A DNA stretch of 64,000 nucleotides from Micrasema longulum. Its lineage: Eukaryota > Arthropoda > Insecta > Trichoptera > Brachycentridae. The notes under the pieces are model-generated. The model saw only the letters and a list, made by a program, of their open reading frames with translations. It ran no database searches and had not been told where the DNA came from. Shown here one piece after another: positions 44,281 to 55,144 of this stretch (its first letter is position 1; each line of letters starts with the position of its first letter). Location: positions 62,001-126,000 of the forward strand of contig JAGVSM010003414.1 of the NCBI GenBank assembly GCA_022494885.1, written 5' to 3'. Both the position numbers and the translations under genes were made by a program.

Positions 44281-44499
44281 TAAGTAGTTTAAGTTTTTTT
44301 TTTTTATGTTGTTTTATTAGTATAGGACTACTTATGCTCTATAGATAGAAAATCTCCATCTTAGAACAGGCTGTGCCATGTTAGATGGAGACTATCATAA
44401 ACAGAGAACACTCCGTTTTCATTTTACATTAATTGGCTTCCCTGTTATTAAGTATGTATATATTTTTTCTGCAATAAATTTATATATAAATAATAACAC

Positions 44500-45140
44500 A
44501 CACCATTCCGGAATTTTTTGGGTTTTCCTGATCCTAAAATAATCAATGGCAGAATAAATGAGACATGGCAGATACGGGAAGATGGACGTGGCCTTTTTTA
44601 CTTTCCATCAGACACAGGATGAGTAATAAGTTCTTGGTGTGTGCTATTAGATGATGCAGAGATGAGATGCTAAATGGTCCGATAGGGGTCATACGACCAG
44701 CGTGGAATGTGGATCTGATGGCCAACAATACGAATTTTGCACTCTTTCGTCAGTTTGTACGGACTTGGGTATCGCGTTGGGAGCTCCTCAGATGCGCGAA
44801 CGCCAGGTGGATAAAATATGGTGGGACAAGCAACTGTTCCGGTGGAATGCTCATCTAGTTGGGACTGTGCTTCCTTCCGAGCGAAACGCATACGTTCTTT
44901 TGTTATGTCCTCCCCTTACGGGGGTGGTATTCGGATCCTCTGCCTCTGAATACCCAAGGAGTTCTTTTTTATTCAAGCTCGTTCTCTCATTGATAATATC
45001 AGTGTTTTTACTTGTGTTTGTTGTGTAAGCTATGTTTGTTGTGTTACTACATTTTTAAGAAATTGTTTTTGTATATTTGGATACGTTTATTTGTATAAAT
45101 AATTTGTGTAAATACATACTTTTGAATAAAAAAAAACAGA
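44500..45140 (+). mobile_element. Unclassified retroelement-like block with A-rich end
   Basis: GC-richer than its surroundings, with overlapping open frames on both strands (44667-44858, 44702-45028, minus 44543-44728 and 44670-44891). None shows a motif I can name. The + strand ends in TACTTTTGAATAAAAAAAAA at 45118-45137, which suggests a retroposed unit on +. It is bounded by the LINE 3' UTR at the left. Confidence 0.4.
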
Positions 45141-45255
45141 GGCATTGTGGAGATCCTAAAGGGTGGGAACAACGTGTTGGCCTCTGTCCATACATTCTCC
45201 TCCCCTCTTTTTAATCTTCATAGAGTTTGTATTCCTTAGGGATATTTATAATAAT

Positions 45256-45708
45256 TTATATAACTCTATACGCTGATGACAGCGAGTTCCCTAGGACTCT
45301 ATAACAGCTTCGGGTGGATGGTGGGCTTAAGGCTCTCCCCTCAATGACCCTAATATATTTAAAAAGAGTAATCATTAGGAGATTTTTCCACCCTGTGTTG
45401 TAGTGGTTGGCGTGTTTGCCTACCGTATTTAAAGTTCCTGGTTCTATTCCTGGCAAAATCGCTATGAAATAAAATAAGTTAGTCAAATGCGTGGTTAAAC
45501 ATGGTAATATTTTTTGTCCTGGACCAGCGTTGTTAAACTTCGTCAAGTAATTAAACTGACGTGCCACACTGTAAAAAACTGCCAAATGTTCAAGCTGTTT
45601 AAAAATCGGTATAATTACCATCGAATTCGGTAGATTGCTCTCAAAATTGCCGCTTTGGACCGGTACCTGAGGCGTAAAACTGCACGTTGCTTCGGTGTAC
45701 CAATTCAT
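45256..45708 (-). other. 150-residue ORF of unknown origin, crossing a SINE
   Basis: The minus-strand ORF begins MNWYTEATCSFTPQVPVQSG, continues NLPNSMVIIPIFKQLEHLAV and SVARQFNYLTKFNNAGPG, then runs through a tRNA-derived SINE (45385-45475 on +; its B box gives the ILPGIEPGTL residues) and on into GRALSPPSTRSCYRVLG. Because the middle is SINE, the full ORF cannot be an original protein. The first 75 residues (45480-45708) may belong to some other repeat. Confidence 0.35.
45385..45475 (+). mobile_element. tRNA-derived SINE, head
   Basis: CTGTGTTGTAGTGGTTGGCG, GTGTTTGCCTACCGTATTTA and B box TTCCTGGTTCTATTCCTGGC, then GCTATGAAATAAAAT. Confidence 0.75.
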
Positions 45709-45754
45709 TGCCCCATGCAGAACTGATTTCTGGTAGAAAAGTGATGTTTTTTTT

Positions 45755-45910
45755 ATTTTTTCGATTCTCTACCTAATGTTGAATAGGGCACTGCATTAAT
45801 TCATCAACCACTGCGTAACATAATCATTTTTGTTACATTAAGATATGATTAGCAGTCATATGCTTCAAGTGCAGACCAGGGTCTAAGAAATATTCTAGTA
45901 TAAAAATGCC
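45755..45910 (-). mobile_element. SINE body
   Basis: CTACCTAATGTTGAATAGGG, CACTGCATTAATTCATCAAC and AAGATATGATTAGCAGTCAT match the core and downstream part of 4163-4415. The tRNA-like head is missing. Confidence 0.6.
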
Positions 45911-46284
45911 TTTCAAATATATTTTTTTAGTTGAAATATATCAGTACATACAAAACAATACATATCATGAGTAAATACGAAAATCTCACCACGTCAATTT
46001 TTGTTGCTCGTCGGTGGAGATTTAGTTTAATAAAATGAATCTTATTTAAAAATGAATAATTAGTATGAATGTATTATTGTTTTATGATTTTTCTTTATAT
46101 TTCCGCTGTTTTTAATTTTTTTCTCATGTACTCGTATTTAAAATTATATAAACTCTTATAAATAAACAACTACAACAGTGTAAATCACTCTCCAAGCACA
46201 AGAGTTCGTCTCTTTTTTTGGAGAGTTACAGTGAAAACATTTACCAGATGTGTAAAAGGAGATATGTATAGAATTTTTAAAAAA
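45911..46284. other. No feature recognised
   Basis: AT-rich. Confidence 0.4.
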
Positions 46285-46950
46285 CATGTCCCTTTCATTT
46301 TTTTTTTTATTTTTTTATTTTATTTAAATCTTAAAGTAGGGCACACATATCATACATATTGTTATGTGTGTTCTAATAATAACATTGCAAATATATTTAA
46401 TTTATAAATTGTTTATCACATATGTCTTGACCCATTATTTTAAATTTTGATATGTTTTATTCTTCATAAATATTTTTTTTCCATTTCGTAATACTTTTTA
46501 ATTGCTTTAAATAAAATTGAATTTTTGTGACTTTACCTTTTTCCTAAATGGAAGTCTAATTTTGTTCTTTTCTCTAGTATTGTGATCGTGTTCATGCTGG
46601 TTCCGATCAATTTTTTTCCAAAATTCTGTTTTTTTATTAGAGTTTATAATTTTACGAACAAATATCATTGTATTGTAAAATATTCTTTGTTTACATGTTA
46701 ATAATTTCATTTCATTTACCATCGACTTTACCCTCGTATATCTGTTTTTTTCAAAATGATTCTAAAGGCTTTATTTTGTAATACAGTTAGTTTATCTATG
46801 TTTTCTTTGTTTGATAAAAATAAAATGCTACTACAGTAGTTAACGTGTGGTTCAATAATTGCTTTGTAAATAGTTTTGCAGGAGTCCTTATCAATAAAAT
46901 TATGAAATTTTTTAATTAAAAAATTATTTAAAAAAATATATATGTATATA
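46285..46950 (-). mobile_element. LINE ORF2 C-terminus (CR1/Jockey-like)
   Basis: The T-rich run at 46299-46326 is the tail; the 3' UTR (46327-46500) is shared with 8840-8905. The coding part on minus reads YKAIIEPHVNYCSSILFLSN, KLTVLQNKAFRIILKK, LLTCKQRIFYNTMIFVRKII and then HDHNTREKNKIRLPF. These are the 'I-P-xxYCSSI', 'LQ-KA-R-IL', 'QR...N...F..KI' and 'HxxNTR' blocks in order. One frameshift near 46730. The expected LFN-LP block before the stop is missing. Confidence 0.85.
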
Positions 46951-46954
46951 TTTG

Positions 46955-47025
46955 AGAATTATCCGAGACCTCTTGCATGGTAGGCAAACGCACTGTTTGG
47001 CCACGAGGCTGACAAAATGATATTT
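46955..47025 (-). mobile_element. tRNA-derived SINE, head
   Basis: Reversed TCCGAGACCTCTTGCATGGT and AGGCAAACGCACTGTTTGGC, CACGAGGCTGAC. Adjoins the LINE. Confidence 0.6.
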
Positions 47026-47409
47026 TAATTTTATTAAATGTAATGTATTTTTTAAGTGCTTGGCGCTTGAAAATCCCTTCGCAAATCCGTTGTAACCTTC
47101 TGCGACTTCCGAATGGCCCGTTGTCTTAGCGTCTACAGAAACGGTAGTGTTGATTTACATAAATATGAGTGGTAGATGCTGCATGGTATAAACTTGCATA
47201 AGAACTAAGTTAGTATTCGGGACCCAACTCGGATTATTATTTACTGACCGGAGAACGGTTTTTCTTACGAATATGCCGGGGCTCGGCAAACTACAGCCCG
47301 CGAGATAATATCATATCTTTATCCCCGTTTATTGCTATTATTTATACAATGACAATGACTTTAAATGCTCTTCTTATTGCTTGGCAATCGCGATAGGAAT
47401 CTTCCTCTT
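47026..47409. other. Unassigned GC-richer sequence
   Basis: Contains GGGGCTCGGCAAACTACAGC at 47279-47298, wording reminiscent of hAT-type element ends, but no partner end was found. No ORF. Confidence 0.35.
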
Positions 47410-47995
47410 CAGGGAGGGTTACCTTTCTTTTTTTTCCTTCAATCCGTCATCTTCCGAATCTTCTTAGGTTATCCCCGATCACTGGACTACGCAGTTTTTA
47501 TCAGGTCATAGTAAATTTAATCAAAAATTATTTGTTTTTAATATTGTTGACTCCCCTTCGTGCTGCTGCGGATATCCTAACGAATCTTTTGAACACATCC
47601 TGTGGTCTTGTCCCTTTCCCCTTCTCTATGATTACCGAATGGAGCTTCTCGCTACTATCCGTGACCCTGTTATAGGTCCTGTCGGATATACTGATCTGGT
47701 GGCTTCTAAAAAGAATTTCAAGGCTTCTAAAAGGTTTTGTAATCATTTCGGTGAATTGATCATGTCCAATCAATTTAATCCCAGTCAGTGAAGAATTCAC
47801 TTCCCTCTCTTCTCAATCCAATGAAGTACATATTATGTACTTCTGGATTACTTTCTTTCAGCACAAAGATGCTAAGGCTACCAGATTTCAGAGAGCTCCT
47901 TAAGGCAGCTTTTCTCGTTTGACAACGAGCAAATTTTCCGTGTAAGTGGGCACCGCCATGGAGACTTATGTCCTCAGATGCGGTGTGCGGTATGT
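47410..47995 (+). mobile_element. R1-like LINE ORF2 C-terminus with CCHC knuckle
   Basis: The + frame reads FLSGHSKFNQKLFVFNIVDS, then PSCCCGYPNESFEHILWSCP, FPLLYDYRMELLATIRDP and NHFGELIMSNQFNPSQ with a stop near 47790. The 'LTGH..F...L....-SP-C-CG---E---H-L--CP' pattern is the C-terminal Cys/His motif of R1-, TRAS- and I-like ORF2 proteins; here the residues C-C-H-C are all kept. The 3' UTR to about 47995 is GC-rich. The ORF on the opposite strand (47528-47800) is a shadow. Confidence 0.88.
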
Positions 47996-48439
47996 GGTGG
48001 GTAAGCTATTATTTATACAATATATTATTATATTATATTTAAATGTTATTTTAAAATGCTTTTATTTTTTTTAAACTGCATTGGGTACATACATTTTGTT
48101 AATTTGAAAAAAAAAACATTTTAACAATTTTTAACATTTGCACTTTCATAATTGTTCAACTTGTATAATACGAGTATATACACGCAAGTCATTTTTAAAC
48201 TCATTTTTTTTATTTTATAGATTTTTTTTATCTACATATAATTTTGAATTCATTTCCATGCCTTGTATGATGTTTATTTTGAAATTACAATATTTGAGTT
48301 TGTCCAAATGTTTGTAGACATATATTCGTAGATATTTTGTAATTTTTTAAAACCTTTTTACACCCATTTAATTTTGTCTTGGTATTTTTACAGAACCTCG
48401 ACTCACATGTTTTATACGTGTATGATTCATATCATTAAT
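47996..48439. other. AT-rich; MITE M scrap
   Basis: ATTTGAGTTTGTCCAAATGT at about 48292-48312 is a piece of family M. Nothing else. Confidence 0.4.
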
Positions 48440-48665
48440 TGTAGTGCTTTCACACTTATAGATTACGCAGACAGGGTATAGTCTAAGCTTATAACCGAGT
48501 TACACAGTTTAAACCCGCGCTGTGCCAGCGGGTACCCTGCAAGACATCGGACCCTCCGTAACTGAACGGTTTGGGTAGGTAGGAAGAAATTGCATTAAGG
48601 CAATATGCCCGCCCTTATATGTATATTTATTGTATATGTATATAAAGTGTCAAATAAATAAAATA
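48440..48665 (+). mobile_element. LINE 3' UTR and tail
   Basis: GGTAGGTAGGAAGAAATTGC and ATTAAGGCAATATGCCCGCC followed by TTATTGTATATGTATA and AATAAATAAAATAAAT. 'AAGGCAATAnGCCCGCC' before the tail is a common 3' end of lepidopteran CR1/RTE-like elements (from memory). Confidence 0.6.
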
Positions 48666-49244
48666 AATATTTTCGTACCTCCGTAATTTGTAGTGTATCA
48701 TAATTTTTATTCTGCTTTTGTAAATAATGCTATTGTTTAAAACATAAACACGTATGTATATAAATATTGTTATCTGCATGTCTCTAAATGAGTTTTTTTA
48801 CAAAAACTCCTCAGAAATAATTTATTAACTATATATACATAATGTTTTCAACTAAAAAAAAAAAAAAAATATTCAACGGAGGCCCTGTTGTAAACCGTAA
48901 ATGATGATACGTATTGAAAAGGTGCATTTTTTGTCTGATTTCTTACATTTTTATCCTACATTTATGTAAACCTTTATTGACATTGTTATAAAATATGTTT
49001 TTAACATTGCAAACATAAACTATTCCAAATGCAATATATATATTTTAATTCGGTAAGTACCTACTTGCAATTATCTCAGTCTGATACGGTCATTTGAATG
49101 AATCCTACATTACGATCTCTCACTAACGTAACTTTCTGTGCGGATATTTTGTATATCTATCTGAATATTTTGTGTAGTACTGATAGCATCGTCTTAAGTA
49201 ACAGATTCTCATTTATTACACATTGATCACTCCTAACAAAAAAT
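48666..49244. other. No feature recognised
   Basis: AT-rich with an A run at 48858-48872. Confidence 0.4.
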
Positions 49245-49385
49245 ACATGATGAGGCCCGAAGAGCCGAAATTTTTGTGTTCTAGATTCCAAATAACCGAG
49301 GCCTGAAAGGTCGATTAATTTAAACCCGGAAGGCTGATGAAAATGAGGCCCGTAGGTTCGATCACATGAGGCCCTTATGGCCAAA
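49245..49385. repeat. Cluster of imperfect GAGGCC palindromes
   Basis: Five variants of a short inverted motif within 140 bases: GAGGCCCGAAGAGCCGA, GAGGCCTGAAAGGTCGAT, CCCGGAAGGCTGATG, GAGGCCCGTAGGTTCGATC and GAGGCCCTTATGGCC. The minus-strand ORF over it (49157-49408) follows from the repeats and has no known motif. Confidence 0.6.
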
Positions 49386-49559
49386 TTAACAAGCATATAC
49401 TTACCCACTGGTAATGAAGTAATGCATATTTTTGAAATAAATAACTCGATATTTTTAACTATTACTGTATTTTTTTATCTGCTTATTTTTATTATTTATA
49501 AGCAGAATAATATATTTATTTTAGTTGTGGGTATTTATTTTTCTTTTTTTACTTTTTCA

Positions 49560-49705
49560 CCACAATAGGCCTTGCGGCGACAAACACCCAACCTTAAGAA
49601 AAATCACGTTTCTTTTTTTTTGTATTCTTACCGGAAATCGAACCCAAAACCTCCCGTGCGTGAGTCAAGTGTCTTATTCATTATACTACAGAGGCCGCCG
49701 AATGT
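49560..49705 (-). mobile_element. tRNA-derived SINE
   Basis: Reversed: CGGCGGCCTCTGTAGTATAA, then CGCACGGGAGGTTTTGGGTT and CGATTTCCGG, corresponding to the A and B boxes of the SINE at 32280. The body runs to the CTTGCGGCGACAAACACCC end at about 49570. Confidence 0.75.
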
Positions 49706-49954
49706 TGTTACAATCAAGATTATTAAGATGAATAGATTAAAATATTCTTGATCGAGAAGACACACTTGTGTTCTTGTTACTTGAGATATTAAGTATAAAT
49801 TCTTTACGATCTGACCTTTTCAAAAATGTTTGCCGGTCCCTGCAATAAAGTATACAGCACTGGTTGTTGAAATTCTATCAAATAAGCATTTAGGAGCAGC
49901 TAAGTATTACTCCTAATATTGCGTTGTAAAAGATATTTGTACTTATATTAGTCA

Positions 49955-50545
49955 TCATTCCCTCTCCGCACCTAATGGTGCATAGCACTGCATTGGTACA
50001 CCACTTGATTATTTTTTGTTACGTGAAGGTAAGATGATCAGTCTTACGCTTTGGGTGTCAGTCCATGGACAATCAGGCTCAAAATACAGACGTATGCTGA
50101 AAATCTGGTTTTTAGAACGTGGTTTTTATATTGGATTTTTTTGTGTTCTTCTTTTTTGTTTGGACAAATAAATATTTTTCTACGTCTAACATATTTTCAA
50201 TGCACATGGAACTACATTTTTTTTTCCATAGTAAGAAGAGTTTTTCATATGATATAGAATTTAAGAGATAAGATTGAGTATATGTTAGAACTTAACTATA
50301 AGCACCTGCTGACGAACTGCATTTTATGAAGTTTACTAGGACTTGATAATTTGTATTTTAATTTTTGTATGTTTTTGATAAATAAAAAAATATATAAATA
50401 TATGTTTTTTAAAAATAACAAAAAATATTATCGTAAAATAACACCCTTTAAAATAAATATTTCATATCAACCATGTCGGGAATCGAACCCTGACCTCTTG
50501 CATGGCAAGCAAACATGCTGACCATAACACCACGAAGTTGACAAT
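49955..50545 (-). mobile_element. tRNA-derived SINE split by a LINE tail
   Basis: The body (49955-50062, CTCCGCACCTAATGGTGCAT, GTAAGATGATCAGTCTTACG) and the tRNA-like head (50445-50545, CCTTTAAAATAAATATTTCA, CGGGAATCGAACCCTGACCT, AGCAAACATGCTGACC) are continuous at 4163-4415. Here about 375 bases lie between. Confidence 0.75.
50065..50435 (+). mobile_element. LINE 3' UTR inserted in a SINE
   Basis: TAAGCACCTGCTGACGAACT, GCATTTTATGAAGTTTACTA and GGACTTGATAATTTGTATTT match the reverse of 62440-62585. It ends in GATAAATAAAAAAATATATA, the tail. Confidence 0.65.
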
Positions 50546-50569
50546 CCTCAATCTACCGAGAAATAATAT

Positions 50570-50775
50570 TTGTTTACATGTTTTTTTTTAAAACATCTAA
50601 AAATTTTGCATTCAATGCTAATTTCGACTCTGATATTATACCCAAATGCTTCATTTCATTTATTTTCTCAATAGTTTCGCCATGTATACATACATTCATT
50701 ATTAGGCTTGGTTTTTTCTTCCTGATTTTATTTTTGTTTTCCTACATTAAGTTTTAGTTTGTTAATTTTATCATG
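50570..50775 (-). mobile_element. LINE reverse transcriptase fragment
   Basis: The minus frame reads CIHGETIEKINEMKHLGIIS and then ESKLALNAKFLD; upstream (towards 50760) NKLKLNV and K-T-K residues are visible in other frames. 'N.LxLNxxKTK....I.G..I........LGI.....L....H' is the stretch after the YADD motif. Confidence 0.65.
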
Positions 50776-51156
50776 ACATCAGGTATACATTCCCCAAAAA
50801 TGCAGGAGGGAACGTCGACTCTGTTTCCATTTTCCAGGGAGTAGCCATCGAGTCGAATTCACTCGTTCAAACATCTGGTTATATTTCACACAATTTTTTT
50901 ATTTTTTATACGCACACCTACACGAGGCGTAATGGTATAGGTTGATACCAATTAACGAAAGGCTAAATTATTAATTGCCGTAGTCAAGTATTTCACATTT
51001 AGTTCCTATCACACGCCACGTTCTCACATGTTCCAATTACATAATCGCATTTATAACCCGCTCTGTTAATGATCTCATTTAATTATTAATCCTCCCATAA
51101 ATGTAACAGGCTTAGCTAACTAAAACATGGACTCATTTCCATGACTAATTTACCCT
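50776..51156. other. SINE-like scrap and AT-rich sequence
   Basis: GGGAGTAGCCATCGAGTCGA at 50838-50857 matches the repeat block at 53480. Otherwise nothing. Confidence 0.4.
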
Positions 51157-51810
51157 GTGTGTTACTTCAGCTCCATACCGTATAAGGCTGCTCGATTTCA
51201 AAACACAGTAACTTACTTTTTAAAAATAAAGTACTTTAGGTACCTTATACAACGAATCAATATCTCTAAAAAGGTATTCAAATCTGGATTTAAATTCTAC
51301 ATTTTAATGCATAAAATTTTTAATTTTTATAACCCATTTTGTCCTAACGAGACTTTCTGTATCAACCTTATCAAAACGCGTTTGTTTGATAAAAAAAAAT
51401 GCATTAAAATTTTCCCTTCTCCGCTCTCTAAACCATCTAGTAAATAAATAAGTTAATATCTCGTAAATTAAAAAAAAAATAGTTCATGTTCATGCCAATA
51501 GCACTATATTTACATTTTTAACTTGAGTCTGTGAATTCAAATCATCTCTTTATAAATATTTAATGACGTTTTATAGTAACGATTATGGATTAATTTAAAA
51601 AAGCTACTTACGCTAATGATCTGCTGTTAACTCATTTTATGTTTATAATATACCGACATAAATTTTTGTTTTTCTTGTTATTTTTATTTTCCTTTTTAAA
51701 TATCCATGTTTTAATATTGTTTTTTAGTTTTGTATTACTGAACTCTTTATGTTTTACTTTATATTGTAAAAGGCACTTGTGCTGTATAAACAATAAATAT
51801 ATATACTGCT
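51157..51810 (+). mobile_element. Possible LINE 3' end
   Basis: A 96-residue frame (51157-51447) is followed by an AT-rich segment ending TGTGCTGTATAAACAATAAA at about 51780-51799, which looks like a Jockey-type 3' UTR (ACTTTATATTGTAAAAGGCA, as in several moth elements). The ORF itself has no clear motif. Confidence 0.35.
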
Positions 51811-53369
51811 AGAGATTTTTGTAGAGGATTAATAATAATAATATTGTATTAGAGGTTTTTTTAGAAGCACATTTTTTTTTTTAATATTTGGTCACGTTAT
51901 AGGACGCATTTTTTTTTCTTTTTAAGTAACATTTTTTTATTACTGATTTACCCACTTAAAAAAAACTGCTTGTATTGCAGTTTATCAGAATTATAACGTT
52001 TTTTTTTTGTAAACGAAGCGTTTTTTTTTTGTTCTTAAAAAAACAACGCTTTTAAACATATTAAATTTATTTCTACTTTTTTTCATCTTATAAATAAGTT
52101 AAGAATATTTTATTTTTTATGTACATATATACGATGTAACATTAAAGGTTATTCATATCGCATTTTTTAAATAAAACAATTTTTAGTATAATATAAACAT
52201 GTGATTGCTTTTGGCAATGTCTTTCATCAAACTAAAATTTCTATTTTAGCAATATCAATTTTTTTTATGTATATATTTTTTTTCAATGGAATCTTGAGGA
52301 AGTACAAATAACTTATAGTTATAAATAAACTTCCATCATTTACATTTCATAATGTTGTAATTATAAAATATATTAAATACGATTTACGGTGTTTTTCAGC
52401 AATACAATTACAAAAAAGTTCAACAATATTTAAAGCTAAACTGTAGCCTTGCATATTGCGGGTTACCGGATCTTCCATTCACTGAGGAAACCGTAATAAA
52501 TCTAGTTAACTCAAACTACCATGCTTAACTACGAAAATATTTACCACCGGTCTAGGGTTTACTGTTAAACGGTCACTGACAAAACTATTTGCAGCTTTGT
52601 TCGGCAAACAGTCAACTGTAACCGGCGGATTTCGAAATTAGATTAAGTGGGAAGATTTGTTAGTTTTTAGTTAGGCGTACGGTAGACAAACTGAGGGATT
52701 TTTCCCATAGTTCACAGAGCGGCAGTGTTACGAATTCTTCCAAGGTTGGAGTACTATATGTGTGTATTGTATTCGTTGTGTTGAACTTTCCTAATATAGA
52801 GGATTCATTATTTGCCTTTGTAGTCCATGTTAGCAAATTTTAAGTAGAAATACAAAAGTACCAGTCTAGTAAAGGTTTACTTGAGATTTGTAAGTTCCTT
52901 GAAACCAAAAATGATTATTTAAATTCTAAGGAACGAAATAGGCCGTTTACAAAATGCAATAAAAAAACGTTCTCCATAATAGTCAATCATCATCATTAAA
53001 CCCTTACCCTCATATAATGTTGCTTTTGCATTGATTCCAAGTAGCGGGTTATCTTGATTAATTATTATTAATGATTAGTTAATAAAAAATAATTTAAAAT
53101 AATGCACAATAATGGAATTTAAATTATTCCAATTGCCTTATAAACACAAGAGACTTTTTTCTGTCTCTGTTTTGAGAAATACATATAATTTTTTTTTTTT
53201 TTAAGTTGATTTATAATAAAACATGTTATTTTTTATGCAAAAATCAGGGGTGTGGTCAATATTGTTGTGTTAAAAATTAACACATTGTGTTATAAAGCGT
53301 TATGCGTTCGTTTGACGCATTTTCACAAGGAACATAGAATATTGCACTGTAGAACCACCTTTTTAATCA
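51811..53369. other. No gene; T-rich; repeat family E scrap
   Basis: Many T and A runs at 51860-52290. Family E block at 52555-52660 (GTCACTGACAAAACTATTTG, CAACTGTAACCGGCGGA). A doubtful SINE body at 52985-53060. No exon recognised. Confidence 0.4.
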
Positions 53370-53600
53370 ATATTTTGTGTCGACCTTCCCAGGAATTGAA
53401 CCCGGAACCTCAAGTATGGTGGGCAAACACGTCAACTACTTACTACGAGGAGGTCTAATCTCTATTCTTTTTTATCTGAGAGCAGCCATCGAGTCAAAAT
53501 CACTTGTCAAAAATTCAGTTTATATTTTACACACGTAACTCTATTCTTAATCCTCTTGGACACAGAATAAAACAAATAAACAAATCACAGTCAAATAATA
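53370..53600 (-). mobile_element. SINE-like repeat, two blocks
   Basis: GGAATTGAACCCGGAACCTC and GGTGGGCAAACACGTCAACT are a reversed tRNA-like head. GAGAGCAGCCATCGAGTCAA and CACACGTAACTCTATTCTTA follow on the + side. This is the clearest copy of the two-block repeat also at 12020, 13430, 20385 and 50800. Confidence 0.65.
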
Positions 53601-55144
53601 TTGCGTACAAGCATCGATATATGTGGCTTTTACATAAAAATAAATGTTTATTTTTTTATTTTCGACTGTGTTTGAATTATGTGTTTTTTTTTTGTTAAAT
53701 ATTTTCAATGCGTTTCTGAATAAATGTAAACAAGTGTGTATGCAGGAAAAAATAACAGAGGCCATGTCATGTCCTTTGTAAATTTACTTATCACTGTGAT
53801 AATTTTGAAGGTTTCATGGCTGTGTTTGATTAGTCACCTTATTAAGCGCTAAAATGCAATAAATCATCCAGGATACGTGTGAAACCATTTCACAAACACT
53901 GCAATATTTGTACGTAAATTACGATTATTTACAAACAATATTTGCACGTCGTGAACTTAAAAATAATTACCCCTTTATACCAATAATAAATGAAAATAAG
54001 TGGCTTTCGAATATAAATAACTTCGATGAAACCTGAAATAGCCTACTTTAGTAAAAAAAAAAATTACGATTGCAAGAAAAACTTATAAGTACATATAAGA
54101 AAAAAAAAAAAAAAAAAATTCGATGTTTTTTGATTAATGAATAACTAGTATCGTTAAAATGTTTTTTTTTTTTTTTAAACTAGTGACTAAACTTTAATTA
54201 ATTGTGTAAATAATTTTCAAAAAAATTACGTCAATAATTATTATTTTTTGATCTTTTCCTAACTATTTTGAATAATCTGTTAGAAATAAGTCCTTATTAA
54301 CTATGGTACACGTGAACATTTTTCATTTTAAAATATGTATCTTTGATGGACGAACATAACAGTATAAATGCATAATTGTTCATTTTACGATTTATGTGTG
54401 AAAACGTTTCTTGTAAATGCTTGCATCAATGGTATAAACAGTACACTTGTACGACTACTTAAAACGTAAATAAACAACTTTGTGCATATTAAACTTTGAT
54501 TTCAATCAAATAATTTGGATTTCTGTCATATTTTCTGTGGCACAAATATTACAAGATAGACTCTGTAATATAAGTACTCATTTATATCATTCATTGCGTG
54601 ATACAAATAATATAAATTAGTTATATTAGTAGTAAGTAGATTTAATTCTGTCTTATCCTTAATGGTTTAAGTAGTATTTCAGGAATGTTTCTGTTATTTG
54701 TAAAAAATACTCGAATGGGATAAAAGATGAAATTATTTGTAAATAATAACCCATTTTGCATAATATGAGTTCTGATAATAACGTTTTTTGCCTTCCTAAA
54801 AAAATACACTATTGCAGTTATACTATTATGTCCGCTCATCCGAGATATGTAATTTTATCTATTTTGTGAAATTCTGTAATTGAAGATTAAAATATGGACG
54901 TTGAGTTGTATCGTCGAATATCTACAAATAGTTTATTTATTAAAAAGGTAACTGGGTTGCGTTACCTTACAAAATAAAATATTTTTAAAAAAGTATGAAA
55001 AAATATTTACAGAAAACAGAATTATGTTATATTGTGACAAAAAAGAAAAGATAGATATTCGAATTAATTGTAAAAATACCGAATTGAAAAACCATCATAC
55101 GAAATAAAATTTTCTTTTCATAATATATATTTTTTTTATGCCTA
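53601..55144. other. No feature recognised
   Basis: AT-rich with A and T homopolymer runs (54050-54180). ORFs are short and AT-driven. Confidence 0.4.

Larger units (their letters stand above)
42770..44480 (+). mobile_element. LINE 3' UTR split by a MITE
   Basis: 42770-42886 and 44281-44480 together match 11440-11760 in order, including ACTAGCTAGATATTTATAAT, then after the gap TCTCCATCTTAGAACAGGC and the hairpin partner ATGTTAGATGGAGACTA. TAAGTAGTTT is present on both sides of the insert (42875-42884 and 44281-44290), as expected for a target-site duplication. Confidence 0.75.

Noticed and set aside
44702..45028. 108-residue + ORF as a gene
   Set aside because: It overlaps equally open frames on the other strand in a GC-rich block that ends in an A-rich tail; no motif distinguishes it from a retroelement piece.
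45262..45300. YADDSEF reading as a reverse transcriptase motif
   Set aside because: The frame closes just upstream and downstream and no other reverse transcriptase block is present, so it is probably chance.
47279..47298. hAT element end
   Set aside because: Only one end-like string and no partner or target duplication.
49157..49408. 83-residue minus-strand ORF as a protein
   Set aside because: It is explained by the cluster of GAGGCC palindromes and AT-rich flanks; no motif.
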